From Bathynomus jamesi (lineage: Eukaryota; Arthropoda; Malacostraca; Isopoda; Cirolanidae), in the NCBI GenBank assembly GCA_023014485.1, contig JAJOZX010012079.1:1-64000 (forward strand): a DNA stretch of 64,000 bases, read 5' to 3'. This document shows, one piece after another, positions 46,054-57,861 of this stretch. The translations under genes and the position numbers were made by a program. Every line of letters begins with the position of its first letter. Position 1 is the first letter of the stretch. Below the pieces are notes generated by a model that was not told where the DNA came from, did not search any database, and saw only the letters and a list, made by a program, of their open reading frames with translations.

Positions 46054-48127
46054 TCCAACTTTGTTTTGTTAATTGTTTATGTCTTTCTCTAAGACTTGTT
46101 AAGTATTCTTCTCTCCATTTTGTTATAAATTGAGTCTTGATTTGTGTCAAATGTTTGTATTTTGTGTTGAGTTCTTTGTGTCCTATTTCCCAATCTGGAT
46201 CCTCTGTACTGTTATGTTCAGATTCTGGTAACATGTTTACTGTTTCTCCCTTAATTAGGTGGTTTGGTGTGAGAGGTTTTGGCTCATTAATACCATCTCC
46301 CACATAAGTTAATGGTCTGTTGTTGACAACATTTTCAATTTCTGACAGAATAGTCATGAGTTCAAAAAGTTGTAGATGTTTTGTCCCAATAGTCTTTTTA
46401 AGGCAGTTCTTTACAGTTTGTATGTTTCTTTCCCAAATTGAACCATACCATGGTGTATTAACAGGAATGTACTTCCAGGTTATGTTGTGTTTGGTTAAAT
46501 GAGTTTGTACTGTTTCATTGTCACAAATCTGATGAATAATTTTTTCACCAGATTTGAAGTATGTGGCATTGTCTGACCATATAGTTTTGGGTACAGAATT
46601 GTGTGCACAAAATCGTCTGAAAGCAGCAATAAAAGCTTCTGCTGTCAGATCTTCTACTATGTCTAGACATATGGCACGTGTGGCAGCACAGGTGAAGAGT
46701 ACAATGTACACTTTGTATTCCTTTGAATCCATTTTGTCTCCAAAACTCACATTTACCGCTCCAGTGTAGTCAATACCCGTGGTTTCAAATGGCCGAGTAA
46801 ATGTTACTCGTTCCACAGGTAGGTCTGGAGGGCTTGGGGTCTTAAAGGGTCGTGAATGGATACGTTTACAAGGAATGCATGTGTTCAAAATTTTCTTTGT
46901 TTCAGTTCTACCCTTTGGTAGCCAGTAAGTTTTTCTCAGCTCTGTCAGGGTTTGTGGGACTCCCATGTGGTGTATTTTGTTGTGGGTATCCCTGATGATG
47001 AGTTTTGTGAAGTGATTTCTCCTTGGAAGAAGAATTGGGTGCTTAGAGTTGTAAGTCAAAGTTGACTTGTTAAGCCTTCCTTTACACCTTATCAGACCCT
47101 CTGTATCCAGGTACAGATTTAGATTCATGACAAGTGAAGGAATACCTTTGTTTAATGTGCTACTGGACCTAAGATACTTCAACTCCTTGTCAAATTCTGA
47201 AGCTTGTATCTGTTTGAGCCAGTATTTTGTTGCAGTTTCTGTTAAGTTAGAAAAGGCTTTCTGAGGACAGTGTTTGAGAAGGTAGCTATTGACAAACTTG
47301 CAGCAATAGACTGTAATTCTCAAGAGTTTGTTTAGGTCTGAATAAAGGTGATAGTCAAATATAGGTTTGTCCTCAGTGATCTTTTCAGTTGTTGTAGAGT
47401 TGAGTGTGAGGTTAACTACTTTGGCTGGCCAAAGATCCTCACATGTTAGCCATTCGGGCCCTTCATACCAGATTTTATTTGTTTTCAACAGCTTGTAAGA
47501 GAGCCCTCTTGTCAAAAAGTCTGCTGTTTTAACTCCCAATGAGACAGCTAATAATTCAAGTTGTGGTACAGTTTTCTTTTGGTTTAAGGGTGCCACTTTT
47601 GCCTTTGAATAAACCAAGTTACTTTCATTTTCACTTGTTAAATAGGCACAACACCCGTAAGCTTGTGTGCTGGCTTCTGTAAAAATGTGTAGTGTTTGAG
47701 ATTTCAATCTGTAGCCAGCACATCTTGGTACGTAGATGTCTTGAACTTTGTTCAAGTCTGTGGCTAATTTTTTCCAATGAAGTTGGTCTTCCACTGAAAG
47801 TGGTTCATCCCAATCAATTTTCTTTTTCCATAAGTTTTGCAAAAGGGTTTTGGATCTTATCGTTGCTGGTAAATATAATCCAATGGGGTCGAAAATTTTG
47901 GATGATTCTGAAAGCACTTGTCTTTTTGTATCAGCATTTGGATTTAAGTTATAACTCTTTGTGCAAAGAGTGTCATCGTGTTCAGAATTCTGTTTTAAAA
48001 ACCAAAGCATTCCAAGTGTTTTCGTGTAATTGTTTGGTTCAATGTTCCCATTGTTGTCTTTTGTTATTTGTTCATTTAATTTAGGAGAATTAGAAAGAGT
48101 TTGTACTGTATTCAAACCTCCTACCAC
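46013..48127 (-). CDS. pol: Partial BEL/Pao pol, unit 4
   Basis: 704 codons, translation identical to 25661-27775, including the E151 substitution, the missing RNase H segment, the intact H2C2 and DDE residues and the same frameshifted end. Identity over 704 residues in a gene that cannot support its own transposition points to recent copying of the whole unit, not selection on the protein. Confidence 0.92.
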   Translation of the reverse strand: MVGGLNTVQTLSNSPKLNEQITKDNNGNIEPNNYTKTLGMLWFLKQNSEHDDTLCTKSYNLNPNADTKRQVLSESSKIFDPIGLYLPATIRSKTLLQNLWKKKIDWDEPLSVEDQLHWKKLATDLNKVQDIYVPRCAGYRLKSQTLHIFTEASTQAYGCCAYLTSENESNLVYSKAKVAPLNQKKTVPQLELLAVSLGVKTADFLTRGLSYKLLKTNKIWYEGPEWLTCEDLWPAKVVNLTLNSTTTEKITEDKPIFDYHLYSDLNKLLRITVYCCKFVNSYLLKHCPQKAFSNLTETATKYWLKQIQASEFDKELKYLRSSSTLNKGIPSLVMNLNLYLDTEGLIRCKGRLNKSTLTYNSKHPILLPRRNHFTKLIIRDTHNKIHHMGVPQTLTELRKTYWLPKGRTETKKILNTCIPCKRIHSRPFKTPSPPDLPVERVTFTRPFETTGIDYTGAVNVSFGDKMDSKEYKVYIVLFTCAATRAICLDIVEDLTAEAFIAAFRRFCAHNSVPKTIWSDNATYFKSGEKIIHQICDNETVQTHLTKHNITWKYIPVNTPWYGSIWERNIQTVKNCLKKTIGTKHLQLFELMTILSEIENVVNNRPLTYVGDGINEPKPLTPNHLIKGETVNMLPESEHNSTEDPDWEIGHKELNTKYKHLTQIKTQFITKWREEYLTSLRERHKQLTKQSWNDSVKIGGHCVDT

Positions 48128-48134
48128 TTCAGAC

Positions 48135-48208
48135 TAGTCAATACCCGTAGTTTTAGTGGAGCAAATTTACTCCTCCACAGGTAGATCTGGAGGGCTTGGG
48201 GCTTTGAA
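48135..48208 (-). pseudogene. Diverged integrase fragment A, unit 4
   Basis: Same as unit 2. Confidence 0.74.
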
Positions 48209-48233
48209 TCCTGTACTGTTTTTGTGTTGTTTA

Positions 48234-49353
48234 GCCTATGGCCAAGGGAGGCCACAAGACCCTTTTTGTTTGGTCTCTGGCCAAAGGAGGCCACAAGACC
48301 CTTGTTGTTTGGTCTCTGGCCAAAGGAGGCCACAAGACCCTTAATGAATATGTTGGGCTATGGCCTTGTGATACCATCAGCCCCTTGATGAATATGTTGG
48401 GCTATGGCCAAGGGTAGGCCATCAGCCCTTTGATGAATTTGTTGGTTCATGGCCAAGGTAGGCCAAGGCCCTTTGATGATTTGTTGGGCTATGGCCAAGG
48501 GTAGGCCATCAGCCGTTTGATGAATGTTGGGCTATGGCCAAGGTAGGCCATCAGCCCTTTGATGAATTTGTTGGGCTATGGCCAAGGTAGGCCATCAGCC
48601 CTTTGATGAATTTGTTGGGCTATGGCCAAGGGTAGGCCAAGGCCCTTTGATGATTTGTTGGGCTATGGCCTTGGTAGGCCATCAGCCCTTTGATGAATTT
48701 GTTGGGCTATGGCCAAGGTAGGCCAAGGCCCTTTGATGATTTGTTGGGCTATGGCCAAGGGTAGGCCATCAGCCGTTTGATGAATGTTGGGCTATGGCCA
48801 AGGTAGGCCATCAGCCCTTTGATGAATTTGTTGGGCTATGGCCAAGGTAGGCCATCAGCCCTTTGATGAATTTGTTGGGCTATGGCCAAGGGTAGGCCAA
48901 GGCCCTTTGATGATTTGTTGAGCTATGGCCAAGGGTAGGCCATCAGCCCTTTGATGAATTTGTTGGGCTATAGCCAAGGTAGGCCAAGGCCCTTTGATGA
49001 ATTTGTTGGGCTATGGCCAAGGGTAGGCCATCAGCCCTTTGATGAATTTGTTGGGCTATGGCCAAGGGTAGGCCATCAGCCGTTTGATGAATTTGTTGGG
49101 CTATGGCCAAGGGTAGGCCATCAGCCCTTTGATGAATTTGTTGGGCTATGGCCAAGGGTAGGCCATCAGCCCTTTGATGAATTTGTTGGGCTATGGCCAA
49201 GGGTAGGCCATCAGCCGTTTGATGAATTTGTTGGGCTATGGCCAAGGGTAGGCCATCAGCCGTTTGATGAATTTGTTGGGCTATGGCCAAGGGTAGGCCA
49301 AGGCCCTTTGATGATTTGTTGGGCTATGGCCAAAGTAGGCCAAGGCCCTTTGG
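48234..49353. repeat. Tandem array 1, unit 4
   Basis: Same length and copy order as unit 2. Confidence 0.93.
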
Positions 49354-49378
49354 AGTAGAGTAGTTTGTTTGTACGTGT

Positions 49379-49507
49379 CACTGTCTAACCATATAATTTT
49401 TGGCACAAAATTATGTGCACAGAATCAGAGCGCAGCAATAAAAGCTTTTACTCTCCGATCCTTGGTTATGTTTAGACAGGTTGTTGTGTTTGAGACACAT
49501 GAAAGAG

Positions 49508-49550
<43 letters not shown>

Positions 49551-49932
49551 ATTCCTCCGAATCCAGTTGGTCTTCAAAACTTGGATTCACCACTCCAATG
49601 AAATTAATACCCGTAGTTATGAATGAGTAAATGTTGTGTATCCTACAGGTAGGTCTGGAAGGTTTTGGGGTTTTGAAGGAATCCAATCTGTTTGCAAGGA
49701 ATGTATGTGTCTGTTGATGAAATCTGTTGTGATTCTTCTTTTAAAAGAAGAATTGGATGTTTGAAGTCGTATGTATATATTTATATACTGTACCGTACGT
49801 ATGTGTGTAAATGTGTATTTTGTTATAGGGTTTTATTTTTGGGTTTTGGGTTAGGTTAATCAATTTGGCTGAGTAAAGATCCTCAAACGTTGCATTTGAG
49901 ACCCTTATATCAAGCCTTGTCTGTTTTATGCC
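49379..49932 (-). pseudogene. Diverged second pol copy (fragment B), unit 4
   Basis: Collinear with unit 2, two bases longer because of the GT run. Confidence 0.8.
49510..49549. repeat. (GT)20 microsatellite, unit 4
   Basis: 40 nt, the longest of the five. Confidence 0.98.
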
Positions 49933-50520
49933 TATATGTCAAATAGGAATTGGAATAGGTTGGGCCTATTGGTCAAATAGGACTTGGAATAGGTTGGGCC
50001 TATATGTCAAATAGGACTTGGAATAGGTTGGGCCTATGTCAAATAGGACTTGGAATAGGTTGGGCCTATGTCAAATAGGACTTGGAATAGGTTGGGCCTA
50101 TATGTCAAATAGGACTTGGAATAGGTTGGGCCTATGTCAAATAGGACTTGGAATAGGTTGGGCCTATATGTCAAATAGGACTTGGAATAGGTTGGGCCTA
50201 TGTCAAATAGGACTTGGAATAGGTTGGGCCTATGTCAAATAGGACTTGGAATAGGTTGGGCCTATGTCAAATAGGACTTGGAATAGGTTGGGCCTATGTC
50301 AAATAGGACTTGGAATAGGTTGGGCCTATGTCAAATAGGACTTGGAATAGGTTGGGCCTATGTCAAATAGGACTTGGAATAGGTTGGGCCTATGTCAAAT
50401 AGGACTTGGAATAGGTTGGGCCTATATGTCAAATAGGACTTGGAATAGGTTGGGCCTATATGTCAAATAGGATTTGGTGTGCCTATGTCAAATAGGAATT
50501 GGAATAGGTTGGAATAGGTG
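49933..50520. repeat. Tandem array 2, 18 copies, unit 4
   Basis: Same as unit 2. Confidence 0.95.
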
Positions 50521-50572
50521 TTAGGTGGGTGTAGGTTTGAATTCGTGCAATTGCTTTAGGTCTTTGTGATGT

Positions 50573-50656
50573 TACAGTTCGAGTCGAATTTTGTGATGTT
50601 ACAGTTCGAGTCGAATTTTGTGATGTTACAGGTCTGAGTCGAATTTTGTGATGTTA
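50573..50656. repeat. 28-bp direct repeat, unit 4
   Basis: Same arrangement as unit 1. Confidence 0.9.
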
Positions 50657-51198
50657 ATGAGTCTTATGAGTAAGTTAAATTGCTGAAATAAATTTTATAA
50701 CCTACACCACAGGTTCAATTATAAATTTAGTGTTTTTAATTAGGATAGGCCTTGAGTGTAAAGAGTAAGGCCTACTTTAAGAGGTAGGCCTATTATGTAA
50801 GGTAAAGTTAGGTGGGCCTACTAAATAGGCCTATTTGTTGGGCCTACCAAGTAGGCTTATGTTTGGGCCTATTATTTTATAGGACCTCAAATGAGTTAAG
50901 CCTGTTAAATTAACAAGGCTTAGTTTTGAGTTTGAAGAGTAGGACCTATTAAATAGGCTTAATGTTGCGGGCCTATTATTTTTAGGACCTAAAATAAGTT
51001 ATGCTTGTTAAATGAACAAGCCTTTTGTTTTCGATTAGTGTAAAGGTAAAGGAATCGGTTCCCAGTTGCTTAGGCCACCATATGAAAACTATAGTGGGGT
51101 TACGGTTGAAATTAGGGTTAGGCCTACTGAGTTAAGCCTAGCCACTGCGTGTGTCAGTGTAAATTTTAGAGGGGTTAGTTCCCCATACACAGGCCACC
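50657..51198 (-). other. GGCCTA-rich leader with hairpins, unit 4
   Basis: Unchanged from unit 1 as far as I can see. Confidence 0.6.
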
Positions 51199-51983
51199 AT
51201 ATGAAAAAACTATATAGGGCTATGGGTTGATTGCCTGTGCCCTCATCCGCTGAAACTTTCCAGCAGATTTCAGTGGAGGGTTACCGACAAAAGCCCTATG
51301 CTTTTTCGTTAGAGAGTTATGAATATGTAGGTGTTTAAAGGACCTTTTTATATTTAAGTGATTACGGTAATTCTAGCGTCGGGATTTGCGCGACGTACAG
51401 TATACTAGAATGAAAATAATTTGCCTCACCTTATTTTTGTTGGGTCTTTGTTTGCTTCGATGTAGGGCGTTACGATCATCTTCGGTGTAGGGCCGCCACG
51501 ATCGAGTTTCGCGACGAATTTACTTAAGGTAATTAATATAGGCAGTCACTATATAAACCCCTGAAGGAATAGGCCTATCCTTTTATAGTCTTTAGGTGTT
51601 ATATTATAAGGAATTCACTCAGAACTAGAGGGGGGACAAAGACATCCTCCCAGTTTAAAGCTTCGCTGTAACATAAACAGCCCTGAGAGCCGTTCCTTGG
51701 TTCTGGTGTATTATTTGCCGAACTAGCATTATTTTTGTTTGGTCTCCTCCTTCGTAGACTAAACAATAAATTGGGTTTTCTTGTTGCTATGTGAGGCTGA
51801 TTCATACATACAGGTTCTTTGTATGTATGGCAATTCAATTATTTCATTCCCAATACGCTATGTCGCCAATCCCGAGGCATTTTTGTATAGATATTTAATT
51901 CAATTAATTAATAATTTATATTTAATTATGAAATAAATGTACCACATATGATACCATGTTGTGAGTGCGTATAGTTTTTCCAT
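51199..51983 (-). repeat. 5' LTR, unit 4
   Basis: 785 bp, right-LTR variants; TATAAAAGG on the minus strand at 51579-51587. Confidence 0.93.
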
Positions 51984-54271
51984 AGATAAGTTCATGTTTT
52001 ATCATAAGAAAAATGCACAAAAAGTGCTCAAAACACGGAGAAAATCACTTTTTGGTACAAAATTTTCATTTCATTAGAATCGAATTTTAGTGAAATGTTT
52101 GGACAATCTTTGTCTAGTTTTCGATATATATTGTACAAAATAATAAACTAAAGCATATTATAGCCAAAAATTACTAATTCCAGTTAAATATTTTGAAAAA
52201 AATTCAACCTTATAGAACCTAATTTATAGTCCCATGTTCATTTTTAAATCTAAAAATAAGCTAAATGCTGCGATTTTTAAGCTAAAATTTGCATAGTATT
52301 TACTGTTGGTATATATCATTTCATGAATTTCATTCACTTTTACAATATTTTAGGGCTACATTAAAGATTGTCTAAAAATTGGATCTTAAAACATGGAAAA
52401 AATCGACTTTTTCATTAATTTTTTGCCTTACTATGATCGACAAATTTTACGTCGATTTTTGAATTACTTTGGCATTATACAGTTGAAAACAGTAAGATAA
52501 AGCAGTTTTTTATCAACAGTTTCTTATTCGAATGAAAAATATTGAAAAAGATAAGTTCATGTTTTATCATAAGAAAAATGCACAAAAAGTGCTCAAAACA
52601 CGGAGAAAATCACTTTTTGGTACAAAATTTTCATTTCATTAGAATCGAATTTTAGTGAAATGTTTGGACAATCTTTGTCTAGTTTTCGATATATATTGTA
52701 CAAAACAATAAACTAAAGCATATTATAGCCAAAAATTACTAATTCCAGTTAAATATTTTGAAAAAAATTCAACCTTATAGAACCTAATTTATAGTCCCAT
52801 TTTCATTTTTAAATCTAAAAATAAGCTAAATGCTGCGATTTTTAAGCTAAAATTTGCATAGTATTTACTGTTGGTATATATCATTTCATGAATTTCATTC
52901 ACTTTTACAATATTTTAGGGCTACATTAAAGATTGTCTAAAAATTGGATCTTAAAACATGGAAAAAATCGACTTTTTCCATTAATTTTTTGCCTTACTAT
53001 GATCGACATTCCAATGAAATTTTACGTCGATTTTTGAATTACTTTGGCATTATATAGTTGAAAACAGTAAGATAAAGCAGTTTTTTATCAAGAGTTTCTT
53101 ATTCGAATGAAAAATATTGAAAAAGATAAGTTCATGTTTTATCATAAGAAAAATGCACAAAAAGTGCTCAAAACACGGAGAAAATCACTTTTTGGTACAA
53201 AATTTTCATTTCATTAGAATCGAATTTTAGTGAAATGTTTGGACAATCTTTGTCTAGTTTTCGATATATATTGTAAAAAATAAACTAAAGCATATTATAG
53301 CCAAAAATTACTAATTCCAGTTAAATATTTTGAAAAAAATTCAACCTTATAGAACCTAATTTATAGTCCCATTTCATTTTTAAATCTAAAAATAAGCTAA
53401 ATGCTGCGATTTTTAAGCTAAAATTTGCATAGTATTTACTGTTGGTATATATCATTTCATGAATTTCATTCACTTTTACAATATTTTAGGGCTACATTAA
53501 AGATGTCTAAAAATTGGATCTTAAAACATGGAAAAAATCGACTTTTTCATTAATTTTTTGCCTTACATGATCGACATTCCAATGAAATTTTACGTCGATT
53601 TTTGAATTACTTTGGCATTATATAGTTGAAAACAGTAAGATAAAGCAGTTTTTTATCAAGAGTTTCTTATTCGAATGAAAAATATTGAAAAAGATAAGTT
53701 CATGTTTTATCATAAGAAAAATGCACAAAAAGTGCTCAAAACACGGAGAAAATCACTTTTTGGTACAAAATTTTCATTTCATTAGAATCGAATTTTAGTG
53801 AAATGTTTGGACAATCTTTGTCTAGTTTTCGATATATATTGTACAAAACAATAACTAAAGCATATTATAGCCAAAAATTACTAATTCCAGTTAAATATTT
53901 TGAAAAAAATTCAACCTTATAGAACCTAATTTATAGTCCCATTTTCATTTTTAAATCTAAAAATAAGCTAAATGCTGCGATTTTTAAGCTAAAATTTGCA
54001 TAGTATTTACTGTTGGTATATATCATTTCATGAATTTCATTCACTTTTACAATATTTTAGGGCTACATTAAAGATTGTCTAAAAATTGGATTCTTAAAAC
54101 ATGGAAAAAATCGACTTTTTTCATTAATTTTTTGCCTTACTATGATCGACATTCCAATGAAATTTTACGTCGATTTTTGAATTACTTTGGCATTATATAG
54201 TTGAAAACAGTAAGATAAAGCAGTTTTTTATCAAGAGTTTCTTATTCGAATGAAAAATATTGAAAAAGATA
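51984..54271. repeat. Satellite block between units 4 and 5
   Basis: Monomers at 52158, 52723, 53295 and a cut one at 53865: four equivalents. The first full monomer has the small deletion GATCGACAAATTTTACG near 52437. Confidence 0.97.
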
Positions 54272-55054
54272 ATATGAAAAAACTATATAGGGCTATGGGT
54301 TGATTGCCTGTGCCCTCATCCGCTGAAAATTTCCAGCAGATTTCAGTGGAGGGTTACCGACAAAAGCCCTATGCTTTTTCGTTAGAGAGTTATGAATATG
54401 TAGGTGTTTAAAGGACCTTTTTATATTTAAGTGATTACGGTAATTCTAGCGTCGGGATTTGCGCGACGTACAGTATACTAGAATGAAAATAATTTGCCTC
54501 ACCTTATTTTTGTTGGGTCTTTGTTTGCTTCGATGTAGGGCGTTACGATCATCTTCGGTGTAGGGCCGCCACGATCGAGTTTCGCGACGAATTTACTTAA
54601 GGTAATTAATATAGGCAGTCACTATATAACCCCTGAGGGAATAGGCCTATCCTTTTATAGTCTTTAGGTGTTATATTATAAGGAATTCACTCAGAACTAG
54701 AGGGGGACAAAGACATCCTCCCAGTTTAAAGCTTCGCTGTAACATAAACAGCCCTGAGAGCCGTTCCTTGGTTCTGGTGTATTATTTGCCGAACTAGCAT
54801 TATTTTTGTTTGGTCTCCTCCTTCGTAGACTAAACAATAAATTGGGTTTTCTTGTTGCTATGTGAGGCTGATTCATACATACAGGTTCTTTGTATGTATG
54901 GCAATTCAATTATTTCATTCCCAATAGGCTATGTCGCCAATCCCGAGGCATTTTTGTATAGATATTTAATTCAATTAATTAATAATTTATATTTAATTAT
55001 GAAATAAATGTACCACATATGATACCATGTTGTGAGTGCGTATAGTTTTTCCAT
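54272..55054 (-). repeat. 3' LTR, unit 5
   Basis: 783 bp. Shares the one-G loss near 54701 with unit 2, suggesting units 2 and 5 are close relatives or part of a longer repeat period. Confidence 0.92.
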
Positions 55055-55330
55055 ATACTGGGGGGGGCCGGAGAAAAATTTGTATGTTATAGATCAAATT
55101 TTTTTATAAACTGTGTTTTAAACCATGTGAAATGGATTGAAAAGAATAAAGTAGAAATTTAGGGAGAGAGAGGTTACTCAAGACCTATTTAAATATTAAA
55201 GTTCAAGAGGCCAACTTCTCAAGTTTAGTTAAAGTTATGTCAATCAGTTTGACTCCCTTTAGGTATAGGAAATTTATGGGATTAAAGTAAAGTTATTAAG
55301 CATTTTAACTTTGCTCAGTTTGTGTAAGTT
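55055..55330 (-). other. 3' untranslated region, unit 5
   Basis: Eight G at the left end. No gene seen. Confidence 0.6.
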
Positions 55331-55681
55331 TTATAAGTCACCAGTCTTAATTTTTTCTTGTAAAAGTTTTCTGGCTTTCAAAGCAGTCTTTCTTTGAGGC
55401 CTGTCTGGTTTAGTCTGAGTTACATCAGGCACATTGAGAGATTCCTCCCCAATAGTATCCTGATCCATCCTTTGGGGTAATGGTTCTAATTTAGCCCCAC
55501 ACTCCAAAGGATATAGTAATGTGATATCTCTGGTGGTTTCACCAGTTGCTGTTTTCAGTTTTACAACCCTGGTAACTTCGTCTTCACCAGTTTTGAGTTC
55601 CAAGACTTTTCCCATTGACCAATGTTGTCTTGGTGTCTTGTCATGTATCAACACAATGTCCCCCAATTTTGACTGAATCAT
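55331..55681 (-). CDS. DUF5641-like pol C-terminal fragment, unit 5
   Basis: 116 residues, identical to unit 2, same displaced frame. Confidence 0.82.
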   Translation of the reverse strand: MIQSKLGDIVLIHDKTPRQHWSMGKVLELKTGEDEVTRVVKLKTATGETTRDITLLYPLECGAKLEPLPQRMDQDTIGEESLNVPDVTQTKPDRPQRKTALKARKLLQEKIKTGDL

Positions 55682-57755
55682 TCCAACTTTGTTTTGTTAA
55701 TTGTTTATGTCTTTCTCTAAGACTTGTTAAGTATTCTTCTCTCCATTTTGTTATAAATTGAGTCTTGATTTGTGTCAAATGTTTGTATTTTGTGTTGAGT
55801 TCTTTGTGTCCTATTTCCCAATCTGGATCCTCTGTACTGTTATGTTCAGATTCTGGTAACATGTTTACTGTTTCTCCCTTAATTAGGTGGTTTGGTGTGA
55901 GAGGTTTTGGCTCATTAATACCATCTCCCACATAAGTTAATGGTCTGTTGTTGACAACATTTTCAATTTCTGACAGAATAGTCATGAGTTCAAAAAGTTG
56001 TAGATGTTTTGTCCCAATAGTCTTTTTAAGGCAGTTCTTTACAGTTTGTATGTTTCTTTCCCAAATTGAACCATACCATGGTGTATTAACAGGAATGTAC
56101 TTCCAGGTTATGTTGTGTTTGGTTAAATGAGTTTGTACTGTTTCATTGTCACAAATCTGATGAATAATTTTTTCACCAGATTTGAAGTATGTGGCATTGT
56201 CTGACCATATAGTTTTGGGTACAGAATTGTGTGCACAAAATCGTCTGAAAGCAGCAATAAAAGCTTCTGCTGTCAGATCTTCTACTATGTCTAGACATAT
56301 GGCACGTGTGGCAGCACAGGTGAAGAGTACAATGTACACTTTGTATTCCTTTGAATCCATTTTGTCTCCAAAACTCACATTTACCGCTCCAGTGTAGTCA
56401 ATACCCGTGGTTTCAAATGGCCGAGTAAATGTTACTCGTTCCACAGGTAGGTCTGGAGGGCTTGGGGTCTTAAAGGGTCGTGAATGGATACGTTTACAAG
56501 GAATGCATGTGTTCAAAATTTTCTTTGTTTCAGTTCTACCCTTTGGTAGCCAGTAAGTTTTTCTCAGCTCTGTCAGGGTTTGTGGGACTCCCATGTGGTG
56601 TATTTTGTTGTGGGTATCCCTGATGATGAGTTTTGTGAAGTGATTTCTCCTTGGAAGAAGAATTGGGTGCTTAGAGTTGTAAGTCAAAGTTGACTTGTTA
56701 AGCCTTCCTTTACACCTTATCAGACCCTCTGTATCCAGGTACAGATTTAGATTCATGACAAGTGAAGGAATACCTTTGTTTAATGTGCTACTGGACCTAA
56801 GATACTTCAACTCCTTGTCAAATTCTGAAGCTTGTATCTGTTTGAGCCAGTATTTTGTTGCAGTTTCTGTTAAGTTAGAAAAGGCTTTCTGAGGACAGTG
56901 TTTGAGAAGGTAGCTATTGACAAACTTGCAGCAATAGACTGTAATTCTCAAGAGTTTGTTTAGGTCTGAATAAAGGTGATAGTCAAATATAGGTTTGTCC
57001 TCAGTGATCTTTTCAGTTGTTGTAGAGTTGAGTGTGAGGTTAACTACTTTGGCTGGCCAAAGATCCTCACATGTTAGCCATTCGGGCCCTTCATACCAGA
57101 TTTTATTTGTTTTCAACAGCTTGTAAGAGAGCCCTCTTGTCAAAAAGTCTGCTGTTTTAACTCCCAATGAGACAGCTAATAATTCAAGTTGTGGTACAGT
57201 TTTCTTTTGGTTTAAGGGTGCCACTTTTGCCTTTGAATAAACCAAGTTACTTTCATTTTCACTTGTTAAATAGGCACAACACCCGTAAGCTTGTGTGCTG
57301 GCTTCTGTAAAAATGTGTAGTGTTTGAGATTTCAATCTGTAGCCAGCACATCTTGGTACGTAGATGTCTTGAACTTTGTTCAAGTCTGTGGCTAATTTTT
57401 TCCAATGAAGTTGGTCTTCCACTGAAAGTGGTTCATCCCAATCAATTTTCTTTTTCCATAAGTTTTGCAAAAGGGTTTTGGATCTTATCGTTGCTGGTAA
57501 ATATAATCCAATGGGGTCGAAAATTTTGGATGATTCTGAAAGCACTTGTCTTTTTGTATCAGCATTTGGATTTAAGTTATAACTCTTTGTGCAAAGAGTG
57601 TCATCGTGTTCAGAATTCTGTTTTAAAAACCAAAGCATTCCAAGTGTTTTCGTGTAATTGTTTGGTTCAATGTTCCCATTGTTGTCTTTTGTTATTTGTT
57701 CATTTAATTTAGGAGAATTAGAAAGAGTTTGTACTGTATTCAAACCTCCTACCAC
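55641..57755 (-). CDS. pol: Partial BEL/Pao pol, unit 5
   Basis: 704 codons, translation identical to units 2 and 4, with the same catalytic-residue status and the same frameshift at the 3' end. The third uninterrupted copy in the window. Confidence 0.92.
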   Translation of the reverse strand: MVGGLNTVQTLSNSPKLNEQITKDNNGNIEPNNYTKTLGMLWFLKQNSEHDDTLCTKSYNLNPNADTKRQVLSESSKIFDPIGLYLPATIRSKTLLQNLWKKKIDWDEPLSVEDQLHWKKLATDLNKVQDIYVPRCAGYRLKSQTLHIFTEASTQAYGCCAYLTSENESNLVYSKAKVAPLNQKKTVPQLELLAVSLGVKTADFLTRGLSYKLLKTNKIWYEGPEWLTCEDLWPAKVVNLTLNSTTTEKITEDKPIFDYHLYSDLNKLLRITVYCCKFVNSYLLKHCPQKAFSNLTETATKYWLKQIQASEFDKELKYLRSSSTLNKGIPSLVMNLNLYLDTEGLIRCKGRLNKSTLTYNSKHPILLPRRNHFTKLIIRDTHNKIHHMGVPQTLTELRKTYWLPKGRTETKKILNTCIPCKRIHSRPFKTPSPPDLPVERVTFTRPFETTGIDYTGAVNVSFGDKMDSKEYKVYIVLFTCAATRAICLDIVEDLTAEAFIAAFRRFCAHNSVPKTIWSDNATYFKSGEKIIHQICDNETVQTHLTKHNITWKYIPVNTPWYGSIWERNIQTVKNCLKKTIGTKHLQLFELMTILSEIENVVNNRPLTYVGDGINEPKPLTPNHLIKGETVNMLPESEHNSTEDPDWEIGHKELNTKYKHLTQIKTQFITKWREEYLTSLRERHKQLTKQSWNDSVKIGGHCVDT

Positions 57756-57762
57756 TTCAGAC

Positions 57763-57836
57763 TAGTCAATACCCGTAGTTTTAGTGGAGCAAATTTACTC
57801 CTCCACAGGTAGATCTGGAGGGCTTGGGGCTTTGAA
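57763..57836 (-). pseudogene. Diverged integrase fragment A, unit 5
   Basis: Same as unit 2. Confidence 0.74.
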
Positions 57837-57861
57837 TCCTGTACTGTTTTTGTGTTGTTTA

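Larger units (their letters stand above)
44648..51983 (-). mobile_element. BEL/Pao-derived LTR element, unit 4
   Basis: 7336 bp, AGATA at 44643-44647 and 51984-51988. The interior matches unit 2; the left LTR has several private indels. Confidence 0.94.
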
